Assembly: GCA_015490805.1 (NCBI GenBank)
Contig: WFXC01000015.1
Span: 1 to 34,701 of the forward strand
Source: Candidatus Kapaibacterium sp.
GTDB lineage: Bacteria > Bacteroidota > Ignavibacteria > Kapaibacteriales > WFXC01
DNA: 34,701 bases
Reading direction: 5' to 3'
The position numbers and the translations under genes were made by a program. The notes beneath the pieces were generated by a model that worked only from the letters and a program-made list of their open reading frames with translations, searched no databases and was not told the DNA's origin. Numbering within the stretch: position 1 is the stretch's first letter; each line of letters starts with the position of its first letter. Below are positions 7,038-17,642 of the stretch, piece after piece.

Positions 7038-9963
7038 CCTTCTCAGCATTATCCTGTTGGCGCTCGGCATCGGGTTTTACCAGCGCTGGAAGCAATTTAC
7101 GGCACATCTTGATCATCGATTGGATGAATTGGAGGACTCCACAGTTCAAGAAACGGTAATCGATCGGCTGTCACAGCAACTCCAGCAGGTACACCAGCTT
7201 CAGCGGCAGATGGGTGCCCAAATAGAGCAGCAGTGGCAGTGGATACGACAACTCCAGGAGCAACAGCAGCAGGTGCTGAAACAGTTGCTGGACAAACATA
7301 CCAATCAGTTGCTGGAGCGATCAACTTACCAAGTCAGTGCATTGCAGCGTCAGTTGGAGCAATGGTATACCGCTACCACTGCTGCACAACAACAACAGCT
7401 CCAATTGCTGGAACCACAGCAGAAAGCCTTGTCTGAAGTAGCGCAGCAATTTTCAAAGCTGTTAGAACAGAGTCAAGCGCAGCAGCAGATATTCGAGCAA
7501 CTGGAGATGGCATTGGATCAACTGCGCTCTATGGTGCAACAGCAGATCGTCGATGGGTTGCAGCAACAGGAGGCAGCATTTCAACGACTCTTTCGCCAGC
7601 AAACGCAGTTGTTGCGGGGGTTCTTCAGTCCTCTGGAACGCGATGTGGATAAGCTGTTGGCGTATACTCGCGAATTTGGCAAGTTATCGAAGGTTTATCA
7701 GCAGTGGAGCTCTTCCGTTGGGAAGCACATTCAGTCCACGTTACAGAACTTACGTCGCATCTATCACCAATTAGAGCGCTTGTCGAAACAAGTTGTGCAG
7801 CCACTTCCGGAGCTGTCTGCAAAGGAAGAGAAACCGGTGGCAAGACCGCAACTGGTGGATGCTCATATTACGCAAGGAACGTTGACCGCCGAGATTGCCA
7901 GTCTGCTGCGGGAATTACGCTCTTTGCACGACCAGTTGCGGCATCGATCTGCTCAGGTAGATTCCCAGTATTTGTCGGAGGTCGAAGATATTCTGGTTGA
8001 GATGGAGCGTTCAACGCAGACGCTATTGGAACGACTGGATGGGGCAGAGCGACACCGCTCCGATACCCGCATTTTTGTACTGGAAGATTCCCGAATGTTC
8101 CGGGAACATCTGGAATATATCCTGGAACGACAGAATTATCAATTGCTCTTTGCATCTACTATCGCAGAAGCGCGCCAGATTTTAGATCAAGAAGTGCCTG
8201 ATCTGCTGCTTCTGGATATTGAATTACCCGATGGAAACGGACTGCAGTTGTGCCGGGAGTTGCGGAAAAGAAAAGAGTTCAAAGAATGCCCAATTTTATT
8301 TATCAGTTCGCTTACGGATAAAGAGACTAAGGTGCAGGGATTTCAGGCGGGAGCTGATGACTACGTTCCAAAACCTTTTGATGAGCTGGAACTCCTGGCA
8401 CGCATTGAGCGCCATCTGGAGTTGGCGCGGTCCCGACAGTCTTTGGAAGAAGGTCTTTTTTCCCTGGTGCGGATCTTAGAGGGAACACTCCAGTTGCAGC
8501 ATATCCTGGTGAAGTTACTGCAGCAGCTTGCTGAGGCACGGTATGCTGCTGAGCAGGCGAATCGGGCAAAGTCTACTTTCTTAGCCAGTATGTCGCACGA
8601 ATTGCGAACGCCGTTGAACGCTATCTTAGGTTTTGCCCAGATTCTTCGTCAGGATCCGAACCTCGCGCCGAAGCAGCGGGAATATGTGGAAACGATGTAT
8701 CGCAGCGGTAACCATTTGCTGGAAATGATCAATGACATTCTGGATCTATCCAAAATCGAAGCTGGAAAAATTCAGTTGTTGCCCGTCGATATTGAGCTGG
8801 CACAGTTTGTGGAGGATCTGCGGGGAATGTTTCATCTGCGGTGCCAGGAGAAAGGTTTATGGTTAAAATTTGAGGTTGATCCTCAACTGCCCCAGTATAT
8901 CGTTGCCGATGCGCAGAAACTGCGCCAGGTGCTCATTAACTTGATTGGCAATGCAATTAAATTCACGGCACAGGGGGGAATTACCGTCCGGGTTCGACAG
9001 GTAACGGATTCGGAGGGCAAGCCCCGAATTCGGTGGGAAGTAGAAGATACCGGGCGCGGTATTCCAAAGGAGCAACTGGAGAAAATTATGGAGCCGTTCC
9101 ACCAAGTAGAGGCAATGGTCAGCGAAGGAACGGGGCTGGGATTGACCATTTCGAAAGCACTGGTCGCATTGATGGAAGGACAATTGCAGGTGCGGAGTCG
9201 CGTGGGGCAAGGGTCTGTTTTCTTTTTCGATCTTCCACTGAAAACACCCGTTGCAGGTATGCCACAGTCACGTGAAACGGCAATGCAAGCCGCAGCTTCA
9301 ATGCCTCAGCGGCACATGGCTGCCAAGCCTGCTACAGTGCTGATAGTCGATGATAGCCGCACGAATCGGAAAATTTTGCGAGAGTTCCTTGCTGGAATGA
9401 ATATTACCTGCGTCGAAGCAGAGGACGGCTGGAAAGCGTGGAAACTGATTCAGGATCCACAGCACGCATTTGATGTGGTCCTGACCGATATCGTGATGCC
9501 TGAAATGAATGGCATTGAGCTGGTAAAGCGAATCCGTTCAGCAGAGCAGGAGCAGGAGGGGGAGCATCTACCGATCATTGGTATCACTGCCAGTGTACTG
9601 CAGCTTTCCGATGAAGAACTGCTGGAAATTGGCTTTGATGCTGTCCTCCATAAGCCGTTTAAATTGGAAGACCTGGTAAGACTGTTGCAGGAAAAAACCT
9701 CGATCGAACTGGTCGAAGTGGAAGAACAGCCAGTTGAAACGGAAGCGTCTGTGACGCCGGAAGAGATTCAGCAGTGGTTCGGCGAATTGCCTGAAGCAGT
9801 GCAGGAGCAGTTAACGGATGCAATGCTGGTGCAGGATCTGGATGCCATTGCCACAGTGTTGTCCTCCTTAGAGCCAGAGCATCCAGTCGTTCAATTCCTG
9901 CAGCAGAAGGTTCAAGATGGCGATGTGGTCTACTTTTCCAAGTTGTCGATGCAACTAACGTAG
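7012..9963 (+). CDS. Hybrid sensor kinase: TM, Gln-rich coiled coil, REC, HisKA, HATPase, REC
   Basis: A 983-residue protein. It has one N-terminal membrane helix (residues 2-22), a long Gln-rich helical region (about 35-350), a first receiver (about 353-470, phospho-acceptor near D401 in LLLLDIELPDGNG, Lys in VPKPF), HisKA with H529 (MSHELRTPLNAILGF), HATPase_c (LINLIGNAIKFT, DTGRGIP, GTGLGLTIS) and a C-terminal receiver (about 772-890, D826 in LTDIVMPEMNG, HKPF). A roughly 90-residue acidic tail follows. With no periplasmic domain, it probably senses through the coiled coil or first receiver. Its start lies 26 nt inside the preceding kinase gene, implying a paired signalling unit. ligA begins 10 nt after its stop. 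Confidence 0.93.
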   Translation: MEVILVLSSLLSIILLALGIGFYQRWKQFTAHLDHRLDELEDSTVQETVIDRLSQQLQQVHQLQRQMGAQIEQQWQWIRQLQEQQQQVLKQLLDKHTNQLLERSTYQVSALQRQLEQWYTATTAAQQQQLQLLEPQQKALSEVAQQFSKLLEQSQAQQQIFEQLEMALDQLRSMVQQQIVDGLQQQEAAFQRLFRQQTQLLRGFFSPLERDVDKLLAYTREFGKLSKVYQQWSSSVGKHIQSTLQNLRRIYHQLERLSKQVVQPLPELSAKEEKPVARPQLVDAHITQGTLTAEIASLLRELRSLHDQLRHRSAQVDSQYLSEVEDILVEMERSTQTLLERLDGAERHRSDTRIFVLEDSRMFREHLEYILERQNYQLLFASTIAEARQILDQEVPDLLLLDIELPDGNGLQLCRELRKRKEFKECPILFISSLTDKETKVQGFQAGADDYVPKPFDELELLARIERHLELARSRQSLEEGLFSLVRILEGTLQLQHILVKLLQQLAEARYAAEQANRAKSTFLASMSHELRTPLNAILGFAQILRQDPNLAPKQREYVETMYRSGNHLLEMINDILDLSKIEAGKIQLLPVDIELAQFVEDLRGMFHLRCQEKGLWLKFEVDPQLPQYIVADAQKLRQVLINLIGNAIKFTAQGGITVRVRQVTDSEGKPRIRWEVEDTGRGIPKEQLEKIMEPFHQVEAMVSEGTGLGLTISKALVALMEGQLQVRSRVGQGSVFFFDLPLKTPVAGMPQSRETAMQAAASMPQRHMAAKPATVLIVDDSRTNRKILREFLAGMNITCVEAEDGWKAWKLIQDPQHAFDVVLTDIVMPEMNGIELVKRIRSAEQEQEGEHLPIIGITASVLQLSDEELLEIGFDAVLHKPFKLEDLVRLLQEKTSIELVEVEEQPVETEASVTPEEIQQWFGELPEAVQEQLTDAMLVQDLDAIATVLSSLEPEHPVVQFLQQKVQDGDVVYFSKLSMQLT

Positions 9964-12132
<2,169 letters not shown>

Positions 12133-12135
12133 TGC

Positions 12136-12159
12136 ACGAGCTGATTGCTGTGCTCGTTT
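12136..12159 (+). terminator. Possible weak terminator between ligA and bshC
   Basis: ACGAGC (12136-12141) pairs with GCTCGT (12152-12157) around a 10-nt loop and is followed by a short T-run. The stem is only 6 bp, so termination would be weak at best. Confidence 0.3.
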
Positions 12160-12200
12160 CTGCCCCCTTTTGATAATGGCAGTGGGAGATCGAGAAGGGT

Positions 12201-13832
12201 ATGGAAATCGTGCGAAAGCTTCCGTTTGCATCCATTCCGGGTTGGCATCCAGTAGCGCAGTTGTTTGCAAGCTCTGCTGCCTTTCGTCAGGAACGATTCC
12301 CTGCAACGGCAAAACTCCAGTCCGATCCAGAAAGTGTGCTCCAGCGTCCCTATGATTGGACTCTCTGGGATCAGGTGCTGGCAGCGCTGCGGGAATCGAT
12401 GGCTTCGCTATCGCTGACGGAAGCACAACAGGCAATGATGCGCAGGGCGGAAACGCAGCGTACTGTTCGGTTTGTCATCACCGGACAGCAGCCGGGCATT
12501 TTCAGTGGTCCTTTGTATACGCTGCTTAAAGTCTGGACAGCAGTTGCGGCTGCGCGGCAGCTTCAGGAACGATTTCCAGCGTACCACTTTGTTCCCGTGT
12601 TCTGGGTGGATGACAATGATAGTGATTGGGAGGAAGTATCGACGGTCTGGAGCTACGATGAAGAGTTCCGATTGCATAAACTCCAGATGGATTGGGAACC
12701 TCATCCGGCGCGGGCTCCTGTTTCGGAAGGAGTGTTCGGCAAACAGGCGCGAAACACGCTTCGCCAGTTCTACCATTGTCTGCCGCACACGGAAGAGCGC
12801 AAAGCAGCGCTTCGGATTCTGGAGCCTTTATATCGATATCGCACCCCCTTTCTGGAAGCGTTTTTGCAGGAAATGCAATGGATGCTGGGTGATACGGGAA
12901 TTTTGTTTCTCCGCGCTTCGGTGCTCCGACGGCGAGGACTGCTTGCCACTGTGCTGATCAAAGAGCTGGAACATCCGGAAAGAATTCGCCGGATTATCGA
13001 GACCCATCAGCAGTGGCTTCAGCGGTGGAATGTAACATTGCAGGCAGAACCGAAAGTCTTCAATCTGTTTGTACTTCACAACGGTGAGCGGACATCTCTC
13101 CACTGGGATGGAGAATTTGCTTTTCTCAATGGGCAGCGGTTCACCATTGACCAGTTGCTGGCGCTGGCAAAGACCCAGCCGGAGCGATTGACCACCACGG
13201 TGTTGTCGCGTCCGCTGGTTCAGGATGCCATTCTGCCGACGGTTTTAAGTATTCTGGGTCCATCAGAGCTGGCATATTGGGCAGAGTTGCGGGAAGTCTT
13301 TGAGGATTATGGCATTCCGATGTCAGCGGTGCAATTGCGATACTCGGTGACGCTGCTGGAACCCAAAGCGCGGCGCAGCCTGCGCAAATTGCCCCTTTCG
13401 TACGAATCCCTGCTGCAACGGTATGAAGATGTTGAAGCCCAACTGCTGCAAACAACCGACTGGCAACAGTATGAACAGCAACTGGTGGAAGCAGAACAGG
13501 CAATTCGCCATACGATGGAGCCGATTCAGCAGGCAGCAGCCGAGATCGATCCCGGATTGCAGGCAACGGCGGACAAAGCAACAACAGCAATGATCAAGCA
13601 ATTGGAAATTCTCAGGGCGAAAATGCGGCGGGCTTACAAGTTCCGTTTGGAAGTACAGCTTTCGCATTTGCAAAAAGCTCACCGGTATTTCTATCCGGAA
13701 ATGCAGTTGCAGGAGCGTCGCATTACACCCTGGTATTTCATTGCCCGCTTCGGTCGCCACCGATTACTGCAAGCGTTGCAATTGCTCCAGTTTGAAGATC
13801 CTCAGGCGGGACACTTTCTGGTGGAGTTATAA
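12201..13832 (+). CDS. bshC: Bacillithiol biosynthesis cysteine-adding enzyme BshC
   Basis: BshC adds Cys to GlcN-malate in the last step of bacillithiol synthesis. The 543-residue protein has the normal family length. Signatures seen are TGQQPGIFSGPLYTLLK (from about residue 93), PVFWVDDNDSDWEEV (about 131-145), a long helical coiled-coil arm (about 395-490), and a late LQERRITPWYF motif resembling the family's LQER segment. bshA and bshB are not in view. The start at ATG 12201 follows a purine-rich GAGAAGGG. It is the last gene of the 4.5-13.8 kb co-directional run and faces a minus-strand TPR gene. Confidence 0.9.
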   Translation: MEIVRKLPFASIPGWHPVAQLFASSAAFRQERFPATAKLQSDPESVLQRPYDWTLWDQVLAALRESMASLSLTEAQQAMMRRAETQRTVRFVITGQQPGIFSGPLYTLLKVWTAVAAARQLQERFPAYHFVPVFWVDDNDSDWEEVSTVWSYDEEFRLHKLQMDWEPHPARAPVSEGVFGKQARNTLRQFYHCLPHTEERKAALRILEPLYRYRTPFLEAFLQEMQWMLGDTGILFLRASVLRRRGLLATVLIKELEHPERIRRIIETHQQWLQRWNVTLQAEPKVFNLFVLHNGERTSLHWDGEFAFLNGQRFTIDQLLALAKTQPERLTTTVLSRPLVQDAILPTVLSILGPSELAYWAELREVFEDYGIPMSAVQLRYSVTLLEPKARRSLRKLPLSYESLLQRYEDVEAQLLQTTDWQQYEQQLVEAEQAIRHTMEPIQQAAAEIDPGLQATADKATTAMIKQLEILRAKMRRAYKFRLEVQLSHLQKAHRYFYPEMQLQERRITPWYFIARFGRHRLLQALQLLQFEDPQAGHFLVEL

Positions 13833-13999
13833 GCGGAGGTCTCTTGCTTTTGTGTGATGTGCTGAGAACGGCGGGAGGCACATCCCGGCGTAGATCTTAG
13901 CGCTCAAATGCTGCTTTTGTGTGGTACGCTGAGAGCAGCGGAGGTAACAGCTTCTGGTAGAGGTTATAAGCTGAGTTTCCTGCTGGTTGACAGGAGGAC
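13827..13999. repeat. Imperfect tandem repeat of about 67-69 bp, 2.5 copies, starting at the bshC stop codon
   Basis: TGCTTTTGTGTG occurs at 13845 and 13912 (67 nt apart), each followed by a diverged GCTGAGA...GGAGG. A partial third unit starts with TGCTGGTTGA at 13981. The flanking TTATAAGC, which contains the bshC stop, recurs at 13964, with TCTTAGCG between them at 13895. The repeat fills the gap between the convergent bshC and TPR genes. No mobile-element gene is linked. Confidence 0.75.
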
Positions 14000-15103
14000 C
14001 TATGGCAGATTTAGTGGGAGTTCTGGATCCCACGGGATGCGAACAACGCCCAGTTCCGCATATTTTTGAAGAATGGGTTCGATAGGAGCGTCGGTCTGGA
14101 GTGCCCGAAGTAAGCGGGCGTGTTGCAGTTCGTATCGGTATTGGTGGTGCTGCGCAAGTTTGGACGCCTTCGACCAATATCGCTCAAATTGGCGCGGCTG
14201 TTGCTTGATCAGTGCTACTTCTGCTCGCGTCAGGGCACTGTATACCTCGCCGCGGGGGTCCCGCGTTGCCCGGAAAAATGCTGTCGCCCGTGCTAAGGTA
14301 TGCCGATAGCGTTCCCACTGCTGCTGGATTTTGTAAATGGTTGCTTCTGCCCAGAGCGTGTAGGCGTAGCTTACCCGGTCATTCAGCGCTGTGTACCGTT
14401 CCCCTGCTTTCGCAAAGTAATGGAGTGCTTTTGAAAAATCCTTACGCATTCGATGGACATTGCCAATGCCGCAGTAGGAATAGGCGGTGCCGAATTGATC
14501 TTTGCGCCGCTGCATCCGCCTGTTTGCTTCGGAGTAAAAAGCGAAGGATTCATCGAGCATTCCACGCAGTCGAGAAACGCCACCCAGCCCACACAACGTG
14601 TAGGCAATTCCCTCCGCATTCCCCTGTTCCTGGAATAACTGGTGAGCAGTTTCAAATCGGTGGTAGGCGCCGGCTAAGTCGCCGAAAAAGCGGAGCGCGC
14701 CAGCCGACGCCCACAGGGTATACGCATACCCTTCGGCATCACCATCGTGGAAGTACTGTTCCAGTAGGCGGTCGAACAACCTCAGGGCTCTGGGAAGATC
14801 GCCAAGCGCTCGATAGCACATTGCCTGCCCGGTCAGCACATCTGTGGCTGCTTCTGCATCTTTCAGTCGGGTTGCCAGGCGAGCAGCCCACTGGTAGTGC
14901 TGGAGCGCTTTGCCGAATTGGCCTAAAAGGCGGAAGCAGTGGGCACGCCCTAAGTGGACCGCAAGGCGATAGTCAATGTCCGATCGAGGAAGCAGTCGTC
15001 CCGCCTGTCGGTAATACCGCTCCGCTTCTGCGAATTTCCCCTGCTCCTGAAGCTGCTCTGCTGTGCGCAGCAATTTGTAGGCATCACGTGTTTTCCGGGA
15101 CAT
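14000..15103 (-). CDS. TPR protein with exact 40-residue repeats
   Basis: A 367-residue soluble helical protein with no signal peptide. At least four consecutive units begin with a [GS]-x-A-Y-[TS]-x3 motif (GYAYTLWA, GIAYTLCG, GTAYSYCG, SYAYTLWA), each exactly 40 residues from the next. This is the longer TPR type that forms superhelical protein-binding scaffolds. Earlier and later units are more diverged. ATG 15103 is preferred over TTG 15109 because GAGG lies 7 nt upstream. It is divergent from murB (95-nt gap) and convergent with bshC. The partner and role are unknown. Confidence 0.85.
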   Translation of the reverse strand: MSRKTRDAYKLLRTAEQLQEQGKFAEAERYYRQAGRLLPRSDIDYRLAVHLGRAHCFRLLGQFGKALQHYQWAARLATRLKDAEAATDVLTGQAMCYRALGDLPRALRLFDRLLEQYFHDGDAEGYAYTLWASAGALRFFGDLAGAYHRFETAHQLFQEQGNAEGIAYTLCGLGGVSRLRGMLDESFAFYSEANRRMQRRKDQFGTAYSYCGIGNVHRMRKDFSKALHYFAKAGERYTALNDRVSYAYTLWAEATIYKIQQQWERYRHTLARATAFFRATRDPRGEVYSALTRAEVALIKQQPRQFERYWSKASKLAQHHQYRYELQHARLLRALQTDAPIEPILQKYAELGVVRIPWDPELPLNLP

Positions 15104-15125
15104 CGTCAACCTCTGTTGTCTTTTG

Positions 15126-15168
15126 TTCGTCGCCCTGTTGACGAAACATTCAGCGACACCATTTCGTC
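15126..15168. promoter_or_regulatory. Alternating TTCGTC/GACGAA inverted repeats in the TPR-murB divergent gap
   Basis: TTCGTC (15126-15131), GACGAA(A) (15140-15146) and (T)TTCGTC (15162-15168) can form two mutually exclusive hairpins. They could also be operator half-sites between two divergent promoters. Function is inferred only from position and symmetry. Confidence 0.35.
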
Positions 15169-15198
15169 GATTGCCAGAGTAGATGGAAGAAAGAGCGG

Positions 15199-16200
15199 AT
15201 GGAAATACAGGAACAACAGGCGATCAGGACAACATTGCAGGTGCCGGTTCGTGCCCGATGGATTATTGACATTGACCACGAGGAGGAAATAGGGGAAGCA
15301 ATCGCTTTCGCTCGGTCCCACAATGTTCCGTGGCTGGTGCTGGGGGAAGGAAGCAATGTGCTGTTTCGTGGTGCCGGCGTACTTCCTGTCGCAATTCTGC
15401 ATTTGCGAATGCAAACCATTCGTGTCCTTGCTGATGGAGTACAACCTCTGGTGCAGGTTGCTGCTGGCTATCGGTGGCACCAATTCGTTGAATGGACGGT
15501 TGCTGCCGGGTTGTGGGGCATTGAGAATTTAGCCCTTATTCCCGGTAATGTTGGGGCAGCCCCTGTCCAGAACATTGGTGCCTATGGCGTTGAACTCCAG
15601 GATGTGCTCTGGAGTGTTCGAGCGTATGATACGGTTGCCGAACAGATGGTGGAATTAACGCCGGAAGATTGCCAATTTGGTTATCGCAACAGCGTTTTCA
15701 AACAGCATCCCGATCGGTGGATTATCACTGAGATCACGGTGCAGTTGTCGCGCTCACCGAAACCGCAGCTTCAGTATCCTGATCTGGCTGCTCTGCGGGA
15801 ACGGTCATCGCTGACGCCCCGTGAAGTAATGGAAACAATCATCCGCATTCGTCGCCGCAAGCTACCAGATCCGCAGCGGCTGCCAAATGCAGGGAGCTTT
15901 TTCAAAAATCCAGTACTTCCCCGATCCCGATGGGAGCAACTGCGTCAGAAATTCCCATCGATGCCCGGCTACCCGTTGCCGTCGGGACAGGTTAAGATCC
16001 CGGCAGCCTGGCTCATCGAAACCTGTGGATGGAAAGGCAGGCGGATCGGCAACGCTGGCATTTCCCCGAACCACGCTGCCATTGTGGTGAATTATGGCGT
16101 CGCTTCCGGTGACGAAATTGTTTCCCTTGTTGAGCGCATACAGGATTCAGTCTTCCGAACTTTTGGCATCTTGCTGGAGCCGGAGGTCCGGATTCTCTAA
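15199..16200 (+). CDS. murB: UDP-N-acetylenolpyruvoylglucosamine reductase
   Basis: MurB is the FAD enzyme that makes UDP-MurNAc from UDP-GlcNAc-enolpyruvate with NADPH, in cytoplasmic peptidoglycan precursor synthesis. The 333-residue protein has the FAD-binding segments LGEGSNVLF and LIPGNVGAAPVQNIGAYG. The proton-donating Ser is S233 in NAGSFFKNP, and the C-terminal LLEPEVRIL carries the active-site Glu. The long form with the extra YRNSVFK segment resembles type I MurB. The 3' end overlaps the minus-strand TerC gene by 54 nt. The gene is not next to murC or ddl, so it lies outside a mur cluster. Confidence 0.96.
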   Translation: MEIQEQQAIRTTLQVPVRARWIIDIDHEEEIGEAIAFARSHNVPWLVLGEGSNVLFRGAGVLPVAILHLRMQTIRVLADGVQPLVQVAAGYRWHQFVEWTVAAGLWGIENLALIPGNVGAAPVQNIGAYGVELQDVLWSVRAYDTVAEQMVELTPEDCQFGYRNSVFKQHPDRWIITEITVQLSRSPKPQLQYPDLAALRERSSLTPREVMETIIRIRRRKLPDPQRLPNAGSFFKNPVLPRSRWEQLRQKFPSMPGYPLPSGQVKIPAAWLIETCGWKGRRIGNAGISPNHAAIVVNYGVASGDEIVSLVERIQDSVFRTFGILLEPEVRIL

Positions 16201-16938
16201 GGAACCGTATGGCTCGTGGAGTGGAACAACCGAGCGTTTCTTGCGCATCCGTAAATTGAGCAATTCCACAAACAGGGAAAATGCCATTGCAAAGTAAATG
16301 TAGCCGCGAGGAACGTGAATGCGGAATCCTTCCAGCACTAGCAGAACACCGACTAACAGAAGGAATGCTAAGGCTAACATTTTCAATGTTGGATGGCGGT
16401 GAATGAAGCGCGCAACAATACCGGCAAATGCCATCATCATCAGCATTGCCACAACGACAGCGATGATAATGGTCCAGATGTGATCTACCAGTCCAATGGC
16501 GGTGATGATAGAGTCCAGTGAGAAGACAAGGTCCAGCGCGACAATCTGCAATACAATGGCTCCCATCGAAGCGCTACCAAGTTTTTGGGATAAGGATTCA
16601 TCGTCTCCCTCTAACCGATTGTGAATCTCTACGGTGCTTTTTGCTAATAAAAACAATCCTCCTGCCCAGAGGATTACGTCGCGGTAGCTCACTGTAAAGC
16701 CTTGAATGGTAAGCAACGGTTGGGTCAGATGAGTTATCCACGAGATTGTCAGCAACAGGAGGAGTCGGAAGATCAGAGCTAAGCTCAAGCCTAAGGTTCG
16801 AGTTTTTGCTCTTTGATGCTCTGGCAAGCGCTGGACAATAATCGAGATAAATACAATGTTATCAATGCCCAGAACAATTTCCAGAGCAGTCAGTGTCAGT
16901 AAGCTCCACAAACCCTCCAGAGTGAGCAAGTATTCCAT
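16147..16938 (-). CDS. TerC-family integral membrane protein
   Basis: A 263-residue polytopic membrane protein of the TerC family, whose members are linked to metal ion (Mn2+) export or tellurite resistance. The first membrane segments carry the family motif ALEIVLGIDNIVFISII with its intramembrane acidic residues. A second acidic membrane motif, LDLVFSLDSIITAIGL, is near the middle. The C-terminus is a short basic cytosolic tail. The stop lies within the murB coding sequence on the other strand (54-nt tail-to-tail overlap). Ion specificity cannot be assigned. Confidence 0.9.
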   Translation of the reverse strand: MEYLLTLEGLWSLLTLTALEIVLGIDNIVFISIIVQRLPEHQRAKTRTLGLSLALIFRLLLLLTISWITHLTQPLLTIQGFTVSYRDVILWAGGLFLLAKSTVEIHNRLEGDDESLSQKLGSASMGAIVLQIVALDLVFSLDSIITAIGLVDHIWTIIIAVVVAMLMMMAFAGIVARFIHRHPTLKMLALAFLLLVGVLLVLEGFRIHVPRGYIYFAMAFSLFVELLNLRMRKKRSVVPLHEPYGSLENPDLRLQQDAKSSED

Positions 16939-17306
16939 TCAGCTAAACCTTTATTCTTCAAAAAACAAGCAAGCAACGAACGATGCAGACGAACATTATG
17001 ATAGTCAGACTGGTGTGGTTTATACACCCAAAGGCGGTGCAGAGAGGAATTTGAAGAAGATTGCGAGAAAGGGTTGAACCTTGTTGAAGGCAGAGACGGA
17101 TAGCTTGCTGTACAGAGCTAGGGGATACCGCCTGAACATTCCATTCTGTGGAGTACAGTATTCCCTGAACATAGGGCACAATAAATGCTGTTCCATCCGC
17201 ATTTTCAGGGAAGCACAGAGAAACAACGGTGAGATGATTCGTTGCTGTTGCTTTCGAACGTTCGCTTGCGACGCAATGACTGTCTTTTTCAACGAACTCG
17301 ATGAAT
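16939..17306. other. Intergenic, terC upstream region
   Basis: A 368-nt gap between two minus-strand genes. Short frames here are rich in Cys, Phe and Arg and have no family resemblance, so no gene is called. It should hold the terC promoter, but no convincing -35/-10 or -33/-7 pair was found. Confidence 0.5.
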
Positions 17307-17642
17307 CTATGTCGCTGCTTCTCCCAAGGCAACCTGATTAAGCCGTTCCTGAACGATGAGAGGCGCAACGACGCTGAAGGCGAAGGAGGAGAGGATGAAA
17401 TAGAACCACAGTAATGGAGCGTTATCTTTGCCGACGGTTTGATGGACTCCTTCTGCATATTTGTACAGCCAGTAAAGGGTGCCGATGGGGAAGAGCAGGA
17501 GGAGCCACGCTGTGGGAATTTTTGCGCCTAAGGAGTTCAGTTCGGACTTTGTACGTACGAACCAGTAGATCAGGTAGATTCCAGCAGTGACAACAGAGAG
17601 GATCGCAACCAACACGAGATTGCGGTAGCGGATTTCTTGCAT
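17307..17642 (-). CDS. DUF4234-type small membrane protein
   Basis: A 111-residue protein with three to four hydrophobic segments. The opening YRNLVLVAILSVVTAGIYLI and the following YWFVRTKSELN match the DUF4234 pattern (x-R-N-x-x-x-x-x-L-x-x-x-T-x-G-I-Y). GGAG lies about 8 nt before ATG 17642. Role unknown. A palindrome at 17707-17721 lies about 65 nt upstream and could be an operator. Confidence 0.8.
   Translation of the reverse strand: MQEIRYRNLVLVAILSVVTAGIYLIYWFVRTKSELNSLGAKIPTAWLLLLFPIGTLYWLYKYAEGVHQTVGKDNAPLLWFYFILSSFAFSVVAPLIVQERLNQVALGEAAT

Noticed and set aside
16958-17458. Minus-strand frame overlapping the DUF4234 gene
   Set aside because: It overlaps a better supported gene in another frame and has Cys/Ser-rich shadow composition.
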